DNA of 64,000 nucleotides from JBFWVJ01 sp050246795 (GTDB taxonomy: Bacteria; Patescibacteriota; Gracilibacteria; JAUYGZ01): NCBI GenBank assembly GCA_050246795.1, contig JBFWVJ010000005.1, positions 1 to 64,000 on the forward strand. Reading direction: 5' to 3'. Below are positions 1 through 10,500 of the stretch, one piece after another (the stretch's first letter is position 1; the number at the start of each line of letters is the position of its first letter). The translations under genes and the position numbers were made by a program. The notes under the pieces are model-generated. The model did not search any database, had not been told where the DNA came from, and saw only the letters and a list, made by a program, of their open reading frames with translations.

Positions 1-60
1 TCTTGAAAGCTCCTTTTCTTTTACTTCCTGACGAATTTGGTGCAGTTTATCTTGGGACAT
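1..60 (-). CDS. Partial hypothetical protein, N-terminus only
   Basis: An ATG on the minus strand at 60 opens a frame with no stop to the window edge, encoding MSQDKLHQIRQEVKEKELSR. The piece is charged and probably helical. Only 20 codons are visible, so no function can be given. It diverges from the gene at 176; the roughly 115 bp between them is AT-rich and presumably holds both promoters. Confidence 0.5.
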   Translation of the reverse strand, partial: MSQDKLHQIRQEVKEKELSR

Positions 61-175
61 CGTGTTTGGGTGATGAATTAGACCTTTTCACACTACACGG
101 TGTCCTATTTGTCTGTGAGGTTTATATGTCATAGATGACTGTAGATTGACAGATTCTATTCTTTCTTTTTTCCTT

Positions 176-631
176 ATGATTCAGAAATTATCAATGCCTT
201 TGTTTTCTGATAGACTGCCTGATGTTCCTGAAAAAATTATGACACACCAAAATAGACCATTGCCTCAGCGCGAAGGATTGAGTAACTCTGCAGATCTTCT
301 TGCGGCTCGTGTCGCCGATCTTTTTAAGATTACCGCTGCAAAAGGTTTCTCAAGAGGACAGGTCGTCGACTTGCTCCAAATGGCTGCTCATGAGGCGTTT
401 CATGATGTTGCTCGTGGGGACTTCCGAGGATTTCAAATGGTGGAAGGAATGTCAGATGATAATTATCCGACCGAACCTGCCGACCTGGTCGAGTTGGTCC
501 AGGCTCAGGTAGCACAAATCATCGTTGTCGGGCGGGAGAGAGGCATGACAGAAGAGCAAATCATTACCCTGGTGGTGGGGGCTACTCTTGAAGGTTCCGA
601 TCAGGATGTATCTGATGTCGAGCAGCTTTAG
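176..631 (+). CDS. Hypothetical protein
   Basis: This is a soluble, mostly helical protein of about 150 residues with no domain I recognise. The frame is open from a TTG at 146; in-frame ATGs lie at 176, 194 and 239. I use 176, but 239 (MTHQNRPLPQ) also fits because the residues before it look like non-conserved leader. The middle (LLAARVADLFKITAAKGF) and the end (VGRERGMTEEQIITLVVGA) form two similar helix-turn-helix-like segments, each with a [AG]x(2,4)G[FM][ST] turn, suggesting an internal duplication. The stop TAG shares its bases with the stop of the convergent acyl-CoA synthetase gene (628-631). Function unknown. Confidence 0.6.
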   Translation: MIQKLSMPLFSDRLPDVPEKIMTHQNRPLPQREGLSNSADLLAARVADLFKITAAKGFSRGQVVDLLQMAAHEAFHDVARGDFRGFQMVEGMSDDNYPTEPADLVELVQAQVAQIIVVGRERGMTEEQIITLVVGATLEGSDQDVSDVEQL

Positions 632-2427
632 TATTCCTCCATGGTGGAGGTGTCGCCGATGTCTTGGCCCAGTTCCTTCATTTTGAGGACGCGCCGCATG
701 ATTTTCCCGGAGCGGGTTTTGGGCAATTTGTCGACGAATTCGATTTCGCGGGGATAGGCGTGGCCGGCGAGTTCTTTCTTCATGTATTGTTGAATGTCTT
801 CCTTCAGGCGAAGATATCCATCATCGCCTTCAGGTGATCTGTCTGGTTTGAGTTTGATAAAGGCCTTAATGATTTCTCCCCGAACAGGATCTGGTTTTCC
901 GATCACTCCCGCTTCGGCTACGGCGGGGTGTGTCATGAGGGCGCTTTCGACTTCGAAGGGACCGACTCGTTCTCCTGCGGTCTTGATGACATCGTCGTCT
1001 CGGCCAACGAACCAGAAATATCCATCTTCGTCTTTCCAGGCGCGGTCGCCGGTTAGATACCAAGAGTGGGACGATGGGGAAGAAGGAGATGATTGAGACG
1101 ATTGGGAGGGGAGGAAATACTTTTCGAAACGCTCGGGATTGTTCCAGATGGTTTTCATCATACTGGGCCAGCCTGGTTTCAAAGCCAAATTCCCTTCTTG
1201 TTTTGGCCCGAGTTCATGGCCTTCGTCATCAATCACAGCAGCATGGATGCCAGGAAAGGGACGCCCCATGGATCCTGGGCGGATATCCATACTGGCATAA
1301 TTGGCGATCACGATCGATCCGGTTTCAGTTTGCCAGTAGTTGTCGTGGATGGGGAGCTTGAGGTTTTTCTGTGCCCAGACGATGGCTTCGGGATTCAGAG
1401 GTTCACCGACGCTGGCAATATAGCGCAGGCTGGAGAGGTCATGCTTCTTCAGTAGGTCGCTCTCTGTCATCAGCATGCGGATGGCGGTGGGAGCGGTATA
1501 CCAAACCGTGACTTTAGACTTCTCGATCAGTCCATACCAAAGATCTGGATCGAAACGGCCGTTGGAGACGATTTGCGTGATGCCATTCGACCAAGGTCCG
1601 ATGATGCCGTAGACAACGCCTGTCACCCAGCCGGGATCGGCGGTACACCAGTAGATATCTTCCTCATGGAGATCCAGGATCCATTTGGTGCTGAGGTGTT
1701 GTTGGACGATGTCGCCATGGGTGTGGACGACCCCTTTGGGTTTTCCGGTGGTGCCTGAGGTGTAGAGGATGTAGGAGGGGTCATCTGCTTTCATGTGTGC
1801 GATCTCGAACGATTCTGGAGATTGGTTCAGGAGATGATGGTAGTTCAAGATTTGCGGGGATAGCGGGGATTGTGGGATGACTTCCTCGAGGTCGTCTACC
1901 AGCAGAATAGAGCTCAGTTCCGGAAGATTTTTTTGGACTTTTTTCACTCGTTCGAGCAGTTCTTTATTGGTCACGAGGACTTTTGCTCCGCTGTCTTTTA
2001 AGCGGTCTTCGAGGGCTTCATAGCCGAAAGCGGCGAAGAGGTTGCCGGCGATGGCGCCGAGTTTCAGCGTGCCCAAAAAGCTGATGTACAGTTCGGGTAT
2101 TCTGGGAAGAAACATGAAGACACGGTCGCCTTTTTGGACGCCGAGGGATTGGAGCACGTTGGCGAATTGGTTGGTTTTCTTCACCAGTTCAGCGAAGGTA
2201 AACTCCTGTGTGTGCTCGCCGTCTGTCCAGATCATGGCGATTTTGTTTTCTGTTGATGTTCCGAGATGGCGATCCAGGGCGTTGTAGGTGATATTGGTCG
2301 TGCCGTCTTCGAAGAACGAGACTTCATCTTTCGCCTGATTCCAGGAAAAGTTTTTGCAGGTTTCGTCGTAGTTTTGGAGCTGGGGAGTGAGACGGAATTC
2401 GGATTTCTTTATGGGGTCATAGTTCAT
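628..2427 (-). CDS. acs: Acetyl-CoA synthetase / AMP-forming acyl-CoA ligase
   Basis: This ANL-superfamily enzyme activates acetate or a short acyl acid to acyl-CoA through an acyl-AMP. The adenylate P-loop TSGTTGKPKG is at residues 223-232, YWQTETGS follows, then the hinge and A8 region (GRDDDVIKTAGERVGPFEVE). The A10 motif KTRSGKIMRR holds the catalytic lysine at K575. At 599 residues it is nearer Bacillus AcsA than the ~650-residue enterobacterial Acs. A serine/proline-rich stretch at about residues 438-454, just before WYLTGD, is encoded by a short tandem repeat and has no place in the family fold. The start overlaps the hsp20 end by 11 bp, so the two are probably co-transcribed. Acyl specificity cannot be told from sequence alone. 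Confidence 0.93.
   Translation of the reverse strand: MNYDPIKKSEFRLTPQLQNYDETCKNFSWNQAKDEVSFFEDGTTNITYNALDRHLGTSTENKIAMIWTDGEHTQEFTFAELVKKTNQFANVLQSLGVQKGDRVFMFLPRIPELYISFLGTLKLGAIAGNLFAAFGYEALEDRLKDSGAKVLVTNKELLERVKKVQKNLPELSSILLVDDLEEVIPQSPLSPQILNYHHLLNQSPESFEIAHMKADDPSYILYTSGTTGKPKGVVHTHGDIVQQHLSTKWILDLHEEDIYWCTADPGWVTGVVYGIIGPWSNGITQIVSNGRFDPDLWYGLIEKSKVTVWYTAPTAIRMLMTESDLLKKHDLSSLRYIASVGEPLNPEAIVWAQKNLKLPIHDNYWQTETGSIVIANYASMDIRPGSMGRPFPGIHAAVIDDEGHELGPKQEGNLALKPGWPSMMKTIWNNPERFEKYFLPSQSSQSSPSSPSSHSWYLTGDRAWKDEDGYFWFVGRDDDVIKTAGERVGPFEVESALMTHPAVAEAGVIGKPDPVRGEIIKAFIKLKPDRSPEGDDGYLRLKEDIQQYMKKELAGHAYPREIEFVDKLPKTRSGKIMRRVLKMKELGQDIGDTSTMEEY
1065..1115. repeat. Minisatellite inside acs coding sequence
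   Basis: Imperfect tandem units related to GATGATTGA/GACGATTGG lie in frame in acs and encode the SQSSQSSPSSPSS stretch. The same unit occurs between genes at 3985-4041 and 19306-19380. The unit is 9 bp, so length changes would keep the frame. Confidence 0.7.
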
Positions 2428-2818
2428 GATGGTCGATTTTTATGGGAATAACTTTTGTTTGTTCTTCTTCCAAAATTGGCATTTCGATGCGAAGGATGCC
2501 TCTCTTATAAAACGCGGCGACTTTATTGGTGTCGACATTCAGTGGCAGCACGATGGAACGATTGAACTCCCCCCAGAAGCATTCTTCGGAAAAATAATCG
2601 CTTTGTGCCACTTCCTCGGGTTTTTTTCTGATCCCACTGATCACCAAAATGTCATCGGTGATGGAAACGGAAATATCTTCAATAGTGATCCCGGCGATGG
2701 GGGCCAAGATGACGAGTTTGTTCTGGGATTGATACACATCAACGGGGATCGGCGCCGCGTCTTCATTGGATGGAGGGGAGTGTTCGGAGCCGATTTTTTT
2801 GGCGGTGAAGAAAGACAT
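2417..2818 (-). CDS. Small heat-shock protein, Hsp20/alpha-crystallin family
   Basis: This 133-residue holdase chaperone has an alpha-crystallin domain from about residue 25 to 120. It starts with PVDVYQSQNKLVILAPIAGI, includes the ISVSITDDILVISGIRK strands and the SDYFSEECFWGEFNRSIVLP segment, and ends with the YKRGILRIEMP strand that carries the family's G-I-L motif. A short C-terminal I-P-I (KVIPIKI) matches the IxI motif used in sHSP oligomerisation. It is the first gene of a likely pair with acs. A 9-10 bp minisatellite ends directly before the start codon. Confidence 0.93.
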   Translation of the reverse strand: MSFFTAKKIGSEHSPPSNEDAAPIPVDVYQSQNKLVILAPIAGITIEDISVSITDDILVISGIRKKPEEVAQSDYFSEECFWGEFNRSIVLPLNVDTNKVAAFYKRGILRIEMPILEEEQTKVIPIKIDHHEL

Positions 2819-2820
2819 AG

Positions 2821-2862
2821 GGAAGGACGAGTAGGACTTGTAGGACTCGTAAGACTGGTAAG
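2821..2862. repeat. Minisatellite just upstream of hsp20 start
   Basis: About four copies of a 9-10 bp unit, AGGACTNGTA, lie 3 bp before the hsp20 ATG. On the coding strand it reads as a pyrimidine-rich TCCTAC/TCTTAC ladder. Confidence 0.75.
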
Positions 2863-2910
2863 AGAATTTTCATTGATCCATCTTCAAATGACCAATGGTA
2901 TCCATTGAAC

Positions 2911-2949
2911 ATTCAATGAAAATTGGAAATTGTAAATTGAAAATTCTCT
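2911..2949. repeat. AATTGAAA-type repeat after mltG
   Basis: Tandem copies of AATTGRAA sit at the mltG stop. The stretch TGAAAATTGGAAATTG plus the following 13 bases matches the inverse complement of the array inside epmB (46811-46860) at all but one position over 29 bp. The outer GAGAATTTTCATTG at about 2861-2875 is inverted relative to it, so the intergenic RNA could fold into a hairpin. Confidence 0.75.
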
Positions 2950-3973
2950 AGAGGTAGTTTCTTTTGTTCTCGTTGTGTTCTTCGTTGGTTCTTGCGTAGC
3001 GGATTTGGCCGTCGTTGCCGTGGAGGTAATAGTAGTAGTCTGATGCCTCCGGGTAAATGGCGGCCTTCAGCGATTCATAGCTGAAATTGCTGATGGGCCC
3101 CGGTGGAAGGCCTGCTTTTTTTCGAGTATTGTAGGGCGAATCGCTGTTGAGGTCGTCTATGGTCAGCGGCGCAGTCCATTTGTTGAGCGCGAAGCGGACA
3201 GTAGCGTCGACGCCCAGTATCATTCCTTCTTCCAGTCGTTTCCAGAGGATGCCGGCAATGATCGGTTTTTCTTCGTTCTTCCGAGATTCTTTTTCGATGA
3301 GCGAAGCCATGGTGACGATCTGGTGAATAGAATACCCACGCTGGGCGATGCCGGATCGAAGTTCTGAATCGAGCTTGTTGTCGAAGTTGTCGAGCATGCG
3401 AAGGATCAAATTCTTCGGATTGATGGTGTCCGGATCGACGAAGTAGGTGTCGGGGAAGAGGTATCCTTCCAGGGGCTGTCCGTTGGGTCGTGAGTGAAGA
3501 AAGGAAAAGTTCTCGTCGATGGTGCAGTTTCTGGCGCATTCCAAAAAGGTCCCAGCCGAAAGAACATTATTTTTTGCCAGGTATTCATCGACTTGCTGCA
3601 GGGTCAGTCCTTCTCGAATGGTGACCACGACTTCATCTTTTCTGGCGTTGGTGAGGTATTCAGCGATCTCAGGAATGGTGTAGGATTTTTTGAGGATGAA
3701 TTTTCCTGCTTCTAGTTTCGGAGCGATGTCTTCTTCTTTGATGTACTTGTAAAAAGCCCATTCGGAAATAATGATGTCCAGATCAGCGAGTTTTTCGGCA
3801 ATGGTTTTACCGTTTTCTCCGGCGTCGATGCTAAGGGTGATGCGGGCAGTTGATTCTTTGTCGACGGGGGTTACCAAGTAGTGTTCGTAGGCGTTTTCAA
3901 AGTAAACGTAGGCGGAAAAGCCACCGATGAGGAAGGTGAGGAAGAGAGTGGTGAGGACGGTACGAAGGCGCAT
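2948..3973 (-). CDS. mltG: Endolytic murein transglycosylase MltG
   Basis: MltG cleaves nascent glycan strands and releases them from the lipid anchor, setting chain length. The protein has 341 residues, as in E. coli. An N-terminal membrane anchor (TVLTTLFLTFLIGGFSAYVYF, residues 5-25) is followed by a LysM-like region with ARITLSIDAGENGKTIAEKL, then the YceG catalytic domain. The family signatures are EGYLFPDTYF, ASLIEKES with the catalytic Glu, and NTRKKAGLPPGPISNF. It lies between ybaB and hsp20 on the same strand, with repeat-filled gaps on both sides. Confidence 0.95.
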   Translation of the reverse strand: MRLRTVLTTLFLTFLIGGFSAYVYFENAYEHYLVTPVDKESTARITLSIDAGENGKTIAEKLADLDIIISEWAFYKYIKEEDIAPKLEAGKFILKKSYTIPEIAEYLTNARKDEVVVTIREGLTLQQVDEYLAKNNVLSAGTFLECARNCTIDENFSFLHSRPNGQPLEGYLFPDTYFVDPDTINPKNLILRMLDNFDNKLDSELRSGIAQRGYSIHQIVTMASLIEKESRKNEEKPIIAGILWKRLEEGMILGVDATVRFALNKWTAPLTIDDLNSDSPYNTRKKAGLPPGPISNFSYESLKAAIYPEASDYYYYLHGNDGQIRYARTNEEHNENKRNYL

Positions 3974-3984
3974 GAATTGGGAAA

Positions 3985-4041
3985 AAGAGGACGATTAAGA
4001 CGATTGAGACGATTGTGACGATTGTGAACCCCATCGTCTCC
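3985..4041. repeat. GACGATTGA minisatellite between ybaB and mltG
   Basis: Four copies of GACGATTRW (3990-4025) are followed by an inverted CATCGTCTCC (4032-4041), so the transcript can fold into a hairpin. It lies 12 bp before the mltG start codon. Confidence 0.8.
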
Positions 4042-4047
4042 TATTTC

Positions 4048-4341
4048 TTATTTTCCAAATCCCATGCCTCCCATAATATCTTTCATCTTATCGGCGGCAA
4101 TGGTTTGTGATTTTTTGATGGCTTTGTTCATGGCGATCACGAGGTCTTTTTCCAGTTGGGGTATATTGTCTCCATAAAAACCCTGTTCGATGGAGGTGGA
4201 AATGACATTTTGTTCTCCATTGATGGTAACCTTCACACCGCCTTCGGTGGATTCGATGTGGATGTTGGCGAGTTCGTCTTTGATTTGTTTGGCTTGTTTT
4301 TGCAGTTTGTAGAGGTCTTTGGCTTGGTCAAACATTCCCAT
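4048..4341 (-). CDS. ybaB: Nucleoid-associated protein, YbaB/EbfC family
   Basis: This 97-residue DNA-binding dimer compacts the nucleoid. It has the family layout: an N-terminal helix (DQAKDLYKLQKQAKQIKDEL), the central beta sheet (IESTEGGVKVTINGEQNVIS), a C-terminal helix (DLVIAMNKAIKKSQ) and a Gly/Met-rich tail (MKDIMGGMGFGK). In many bacteria the gene follows dnaX and precedes recR; neither is next to it here. It is the first gene of a minus-strand run with mltG and hsp20. Confidence 0.95.
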   Translation of the reverse strand: MGMFDQAKDLYKLQKQAKQIKDELANIHIESTEGGVKVTINGEQNVISTSIEQGFYGDNIPQLEKDLVIAMNKAIKKSQTIAADKMKDIMGGMGFGK

Positions 4342-4553
4342 AAGAGAGTATTAGTACTTGAAAGGCAGTGGATGCACTGCATGGGATATTTTAGATGAAG
4401 CGGGATGCGATAGCAACCGTTGAAAGTTTTCGGGGAGGTTGGAAATCCTGACGGTATTTTTTTCATATTTTCTTCATAAATAAGCCCTTTTTATTGACTT
4501 CTTGACGGTTTTATGTTTATTCATTTTTGTATACCCTTTTTGTTCAATCTCTC

Positions 4554-7500
4554 ATGAGTCATTTTTTCCGTAGACTTACTGCCTTGGCAGTGGTGTTTCA
4601 GATGTTGTTCACGTCTCCAGGTATGGCTGTTTTTGCTCAAGAACTCACTGAAGATCCGCCAGAGGTCCTAGAAGAAGTGATTCAAGCAGAAGTGGTAGAC
4701 GATGGGTTGGGAGAAGAGCTGGTGGAGGAGGAAGAAGTGATGGAGGAGCAAGAACCGGTGGGGGAAACTGAAGAGAGTTCGTCTTCTAAGGCTTCAGAAG
4801 AAGAAGTTTCTGATGATGATGGCGTAGAGGACGAAGTGGAAGCAAGTGATCAAGAAGTGGGCGATCTTGAGGGCGATGAAGCGCCCGTTGAAGAAGTCTC
4901 TGATGAACAAGCTCTCTCTGAAGATGGTGAAGAAAGTGAAGAAACAGATCTCGATGCCGGATCTCGACCTGTAGATGCCGACAATAATAGTGATCAAAAT
5001 AGTGAAATTGAACAAAATGTACAAAATATAGATGAGCTTACCGAGGAGCTCCTTGTTCCTGACTTTTCTGAGGTGCTGGAACGTCTGGAGCAGGCTTTGG
5101 CTGATGGGACGCTTTCTCGAGATGACCGAGCGGGCATGGTTGCTTTTTTGGAGTCCCTCCAGGCAACTGATGAGATGGTTCAAAAACTTCTTGATCGTTT
5201 TCCGGTCCGTGATGAACGTGAATTGAAGCGGTCGACTGTTCAAATATCCAAGGGAATCATCCCTCCGAACTTGTTGAGAAAAGCCCGCCAAGATTTGTCC
5301 CGTTCAGGTGTTTCGACTCAAAGTATTGAAACCTCGCTGCCGGTCGAATACGTTTCTGATCGTATTCTCGTCAAAGTGAGTTCGGCTGCCGTGGCCGATC
5401 AATGGATCGCTCAGGCTTCTGCTCAAAACCTCGAAATTGTTCGACTCTTGGATGGATCTCAGCCGCTCTTGAAAATCGATGCCCTAGACGACCGTTCCAC
5501 GATTGACTTGTTGCAGCAGTATATCTCCGATCCCAATGTGGTGTATCAGGAACCGGATTATGTCTATCGAACAGAAGCCGTTCCCAATGACAGTACCTAT
5601 GGATTTCAGTGGCATCATCGCAATACAGGTGGAAACTATTTCGGCTTTGTTGGACCTGCTGGTGAAGATATCCAATCTCAGGATGCCTGGGATATTTTCA
5701 CGGGAAATGGAAACACCATTATCGCCGTCATTGATACGGGGGTGATGTACACTCATCCAGATCTTCAAAACCGTATGTGGAATGGATCTGCCGCTTGTGT
5801 CGATCATAATGGAGCGGCCCTTCCAGGAGCTTGCCCCAATCATGGGTATGATTATTTTGATAATGATGATAATCCGATCGATGAGGCGAATCACGGAACA
5901 CTCGTGGCGGGTTCAGCTGCCGCGCATGGGAATAATGGTGTGGGTGTCGCTGGGGTGAACTGGAATGGAAAGATTATGGCCCTCAAGGCAGGAACAGCTG
6001 ATTCCAATATTTTGCTGAATAGTTCAATTACCAATGGTATTTATTTCGCGGTGAGAAATGGAGCGAAGATTCTCAACATGTCGTTCTCGAGTTCTGGTGA
6101 GTCTACCGGTATTACCAATGCCATCAATTTTGCCCGAACGAATGGGGTCTTGGTGTTGGCTGCCGCGGGCAATAATTCCCTGAATCTTGACTTGCCGGGA
6201 CAGGACGCTTTTCCTTGTGAGACCAATTTGGACAATATCCTGTGTATTGCCTCGACCAATTTGCAAGGCACCTTGCAGTTCTTGGGTGGCACCGCGACTT
6301 CCAACTACGGACAAACTGCGGTCGATGTGGCTGCTCCTGGGAGCTTGATCGTTTCTACGGCACCCACGCAAACTGACCTCTATAACAACGCGTTTGAAAA
6401 TGGAGCCACTGATGTTGGCCAATTTACTCTCACTGGATCCTCGGGATGGGGGCTCAAGGATACTGGATCGAACAAGCTTCTGACGACCCATACATTGGGC
6501 TCTTATGGGAACAATGAAAGCACGACGGCTTCCATAAACCAGGACTTCAATCTTAGTAGCTATCGGTCCGGGACGCTCTTATTTGAAATGAGCTGTTTGA
6601 CCGACAATACTTTTGATGCTTTTGGGAAGCCAGTCGATGGAGTGGCGATTGATTTCAGTCATAATGGGGGAACTTCGTATGAAGAGGTGACGACTTTCAA
6701 TGGCACCTTGACGACTCAGCGAGGCCAAGTGGATGTGGGCCCAAATGGACTGCCTCTCATCACCATTGGTCTCAACAACGATGATTTTGTGAGTCAGTTT
6801 CGTTTCCGTTTCCGTTTTTTTAGCAATGCGACCAATACTGGCACGGGGTGTGAGATCGACGAAATCCGTTTGCGAGTGACAAGTGGTGCTACCTACTTAA
6901 TTACTTCCGGAACTTCTTTTGCGACTCCTATTACGGCTGGTTTGGCGAGTTTGATCTGGGAATATGATCCGACTCTGACCTATCAGCAGGTGATGCAACA
7001 GATCTTGGCTGGTGGCGAAACTTTGGCCTCTTTGACCGGTACGACGGTTTCCGGGAAGCGCATTAACTCCTATCGTTCTCTGGCTTTGATGACGGACCCG
7101 GCGGTCCAAAACCTGCGCGCATTTTTGAGCAATGGTGGTACGGAGTTTTTTGATGGGAATGCTGTTTCGACGGCCAGTCCTTTTTTCTCTTGGATAGCTC
7201 CGACTGGGCAAGGGATTATCTCGGGCTATTCGTATGCTGTGGATGGTGTTCCTGATGCCGTGGTGGATACGACGGCGACATCAGTGTCTTTAAGCGGGCT
7301 TTCAGAAGGCCCTCATACGTTTCAGATCTTCGGGATCAATGACGTGGGGACGGTTGGTACGGTTGCGGTCTTGAGCTTTACGGTGGATACGGTGGCGCCA
7401 AATGCTCCGACACTTTTACTGCTCAACACAAATGGTTTTGTGAATCTGGCCAATCAATCAGCAAGCACGCTCAGCGGATCTGCGCCTGAAGGAGCTTTGC

Positions 7501-10500
7501 TCGAATACAGCATTTCGGATGGAAATATGTCGGTGACGGGAAGCCAATCGGTATCCTCCGGTGCTTTCTCCATTTCCAGTGTTGACCTCGATCAGCTGGC
7601 TGATGGTTCGTTGACGATTTCTGCCACCCTTCGGGATGCGGCGGGGAATATCTCCTCGGCTGGCACCGGATCGGCGACTAAAGACACGCAGATCACTCCT
7701 CCGACACAGCTTCAGCTCAATGGTGGTATGCCGATCAATGCGGCGACTCCCAATTCGGTTGATCTAACCTTTACGACGATTGAGGCCGGGTCAGCGGTGT
7801 ATACTATTTCCAATGGTATAGATGCCGACCTGTTGAACACGGTTTCGGTTTCTGGCGCGGGGACGACCACGGTTTCGATCAATCACAACAGCTTGAGTGA
7901 TGCTACGCTCACTATTGAAGTCTTGTTTACCGATACCGCTGGGAATCCTGCTGCATCTGTGCAAACCACCCTCGTGAAGGACACGAATGTGCTTTCGGTG
8001 GCGCAAGTGCAGCTGAATGCAGGAGTTGGCGTGAATGCCTCCAATGTGGGGTCAAGCACCTTAAGTTTTGAGGCTTTTGAAATCGGAATAGCGGATTATG
8101 TGATTTCGGATGGCTCTGCTCCTGATGTGTCGGGGACTGTGAATGTGAATGCCGCTGGGATTATTTCTATTTCCAATCTTGTTTTGACAGGGCTTGATGA
8201 TGGTTCTTTGACAGTGACCGTTGGGTTTACAGATACGGTGGGGAATGAAGCAGCGGACGCTATGGTTTCCGTCCCGAAGGATACGACCGTCTCTCCTGCT
8301 ACGAATGTTCAGCTCAATAATGGGAATACCATTCTGAAGGTGGATCAAACGGAGGTTGATCTGACCTTTCAAACCACTGAAGCTGGTTCGGCTACCTATA
8401 CCATCACTGATACTGGTTCAGGTGTCATCACGGCCACTGTACCGGTGACTGCTGCCGGCACGACCACGGTCCAGGGTTTGGATGTGAGTGGACTTGCTGA
8501 TGGGACTTTGAGTCTCTCAGTGGTCTTCACCGATTTGGTGGGGAATAGCGCTGCCGCAGGCACGGGTTCAGTCTTGAAGGATTCGATCGTGATGGCTCCT
8601 ACGAATGTTCAGTTGAATGGAAGTGTCACGATTTCTGCCGCTACGCAAACAAGTGTTGACCTGACCTTTGAGACCACTGAAGCTGGTTCGGCGAGCTACA
8701 CGATTTCAAAAGATGCTGGAAGTATCACTGGATCGGTCAATGTGCTTGGAGCCGGGACGACGACGGTGGCTGATCTCGATGTGACTTCGTTGGGAGACGG
8801 TACGCTCACGCTCTCTGTGATCTTTACCGATACTCCTGGGAATGTCAGCGCAGCGGGGACTGGTACGGTTGAAAAAGATACGACCGTTATTCCTGCGGCT
8901 TCGGTTCGATTGAATAATGGCGCCGGAGTGAATCAGGCGACGGTGTTGAATTCGAGTTTGATGTTTGAAACAACAGAGTCAGGCAATGCGACCTATGTGA
9001 TTTCCAATGGAACAGCTTCTGATCTGACGGGGTCTGTTTCCGTCACGGCTTCAGGGACGACGACCGTAAGCAATCTCGATTTGACCTCGTTTGGTGATGG
9101 ACTGTTGAATCTTTCTGTGGTTTTCACCGATACGGTCGGGAATACCGCTGCTGCCGGAGTGGGGACAGCCCAAAAGGACATTGTCGTGAATCCCGCGACC
9201 AACGTGCAGCTCAATGGCGGAGTGACCATTATCGCGGCGACAGAGGCATCGGTGAACCTCACGTTCAGCACTGACGAATCAGGTTCAATCACGTATACGA
9301 TTTCTGACGGTGGTGCGACTCAACCTCTTACTGGTACTCAGTCCGTTGCAGGTGGGCCGGTGACCATCGCCGGGTTGGATGTTCGTTCTTTGGCCAATGG
9401 CACCTTAACGATTTCGGTGATTTTTACCGACGGTCTGGGGAATGAAGCTGCTGCAGGGATTGGCACCGTTTTGAAAGATTCGGTGATTCCTTTGGCTCCT
9501 CAAAATGTTCAACTCAACGGAGGAGTGACCATCAATGCTGATACGGCTGATTCGGTGTCGATCACCGGCACGGTCAATGAACCGGGCACCTTGCTGTACG
9601 CGATCGTCGATGGGGATGGGGATGATGTAAATGGATCCATGGTGGTTGCGGCGTCAGGACCTTTCACCATTTCGGGCATTGATGTGTCCAGCTTGAGTGA
9701 TGGGACCTTGACGGTCTATGTAACTTTGACTGATGTATCGGGAAATACTTCTTTGGATGAGAATAATACCGTCCTGAAGGATGTGGTGTTCCAAGCAGCG
9801 ACCAATGTCGCTCTCAATGGAGGGGTGACGATAAATGCCAGCACCCATACGGGAGTCGCCCTCAGCTTCCAAACGATAGAAGCTGGGAGTGCGCAGTATA
9901 GTATTTTTGATGGAACGGATACGCTTTCTGGTTCGGTCGCGGTCGTTGCTGCCGGGACGACGACCGTTTCTAATATCGATGTCAGTGGACTGACGGATAA
10001 TGTGACCCTGCAGATATCGGTTGTCTTTACTGACTCAGCTGGGAATACCGCGGCTGCTGGGACGGGGACTGTCTTGAAAGATGCCGTTATCCCGCAGGCA
10101 CCACAAAATGTGCAGCTCAATGGAGGGGTGACGATCGTTCTCGCGAACCAGACTTCGGTTTTTCTGACGGGAACGGTGGGTGAAGGTGGCATGCTTTCCT
10201 ATGTGATCTCGGATGGAGTGCATGCTGATATCACTGGTACTCAATCGGTCGGTGTTGGTGCCTTTACGGTGACGGGTTTGAATGTGAGCAGCTTGAGTGA
10301 TGGGACGTTGAATATTTCGGTGCGAGTGACGGATGATGCCGGTAATCAGTCTGCGGCTGGGACGGCGATCGTTTCAAAAGATACCGATATCTCAGTGGTG
10401 ACTAATGTGCAGCTTAATGGCGGGGTGACCATTAACGAGGGAACCCAAACGAGTGTGAATCTGACCTTTGTGGGAGTTGAATCGGGCTCTGCCAGCTACA

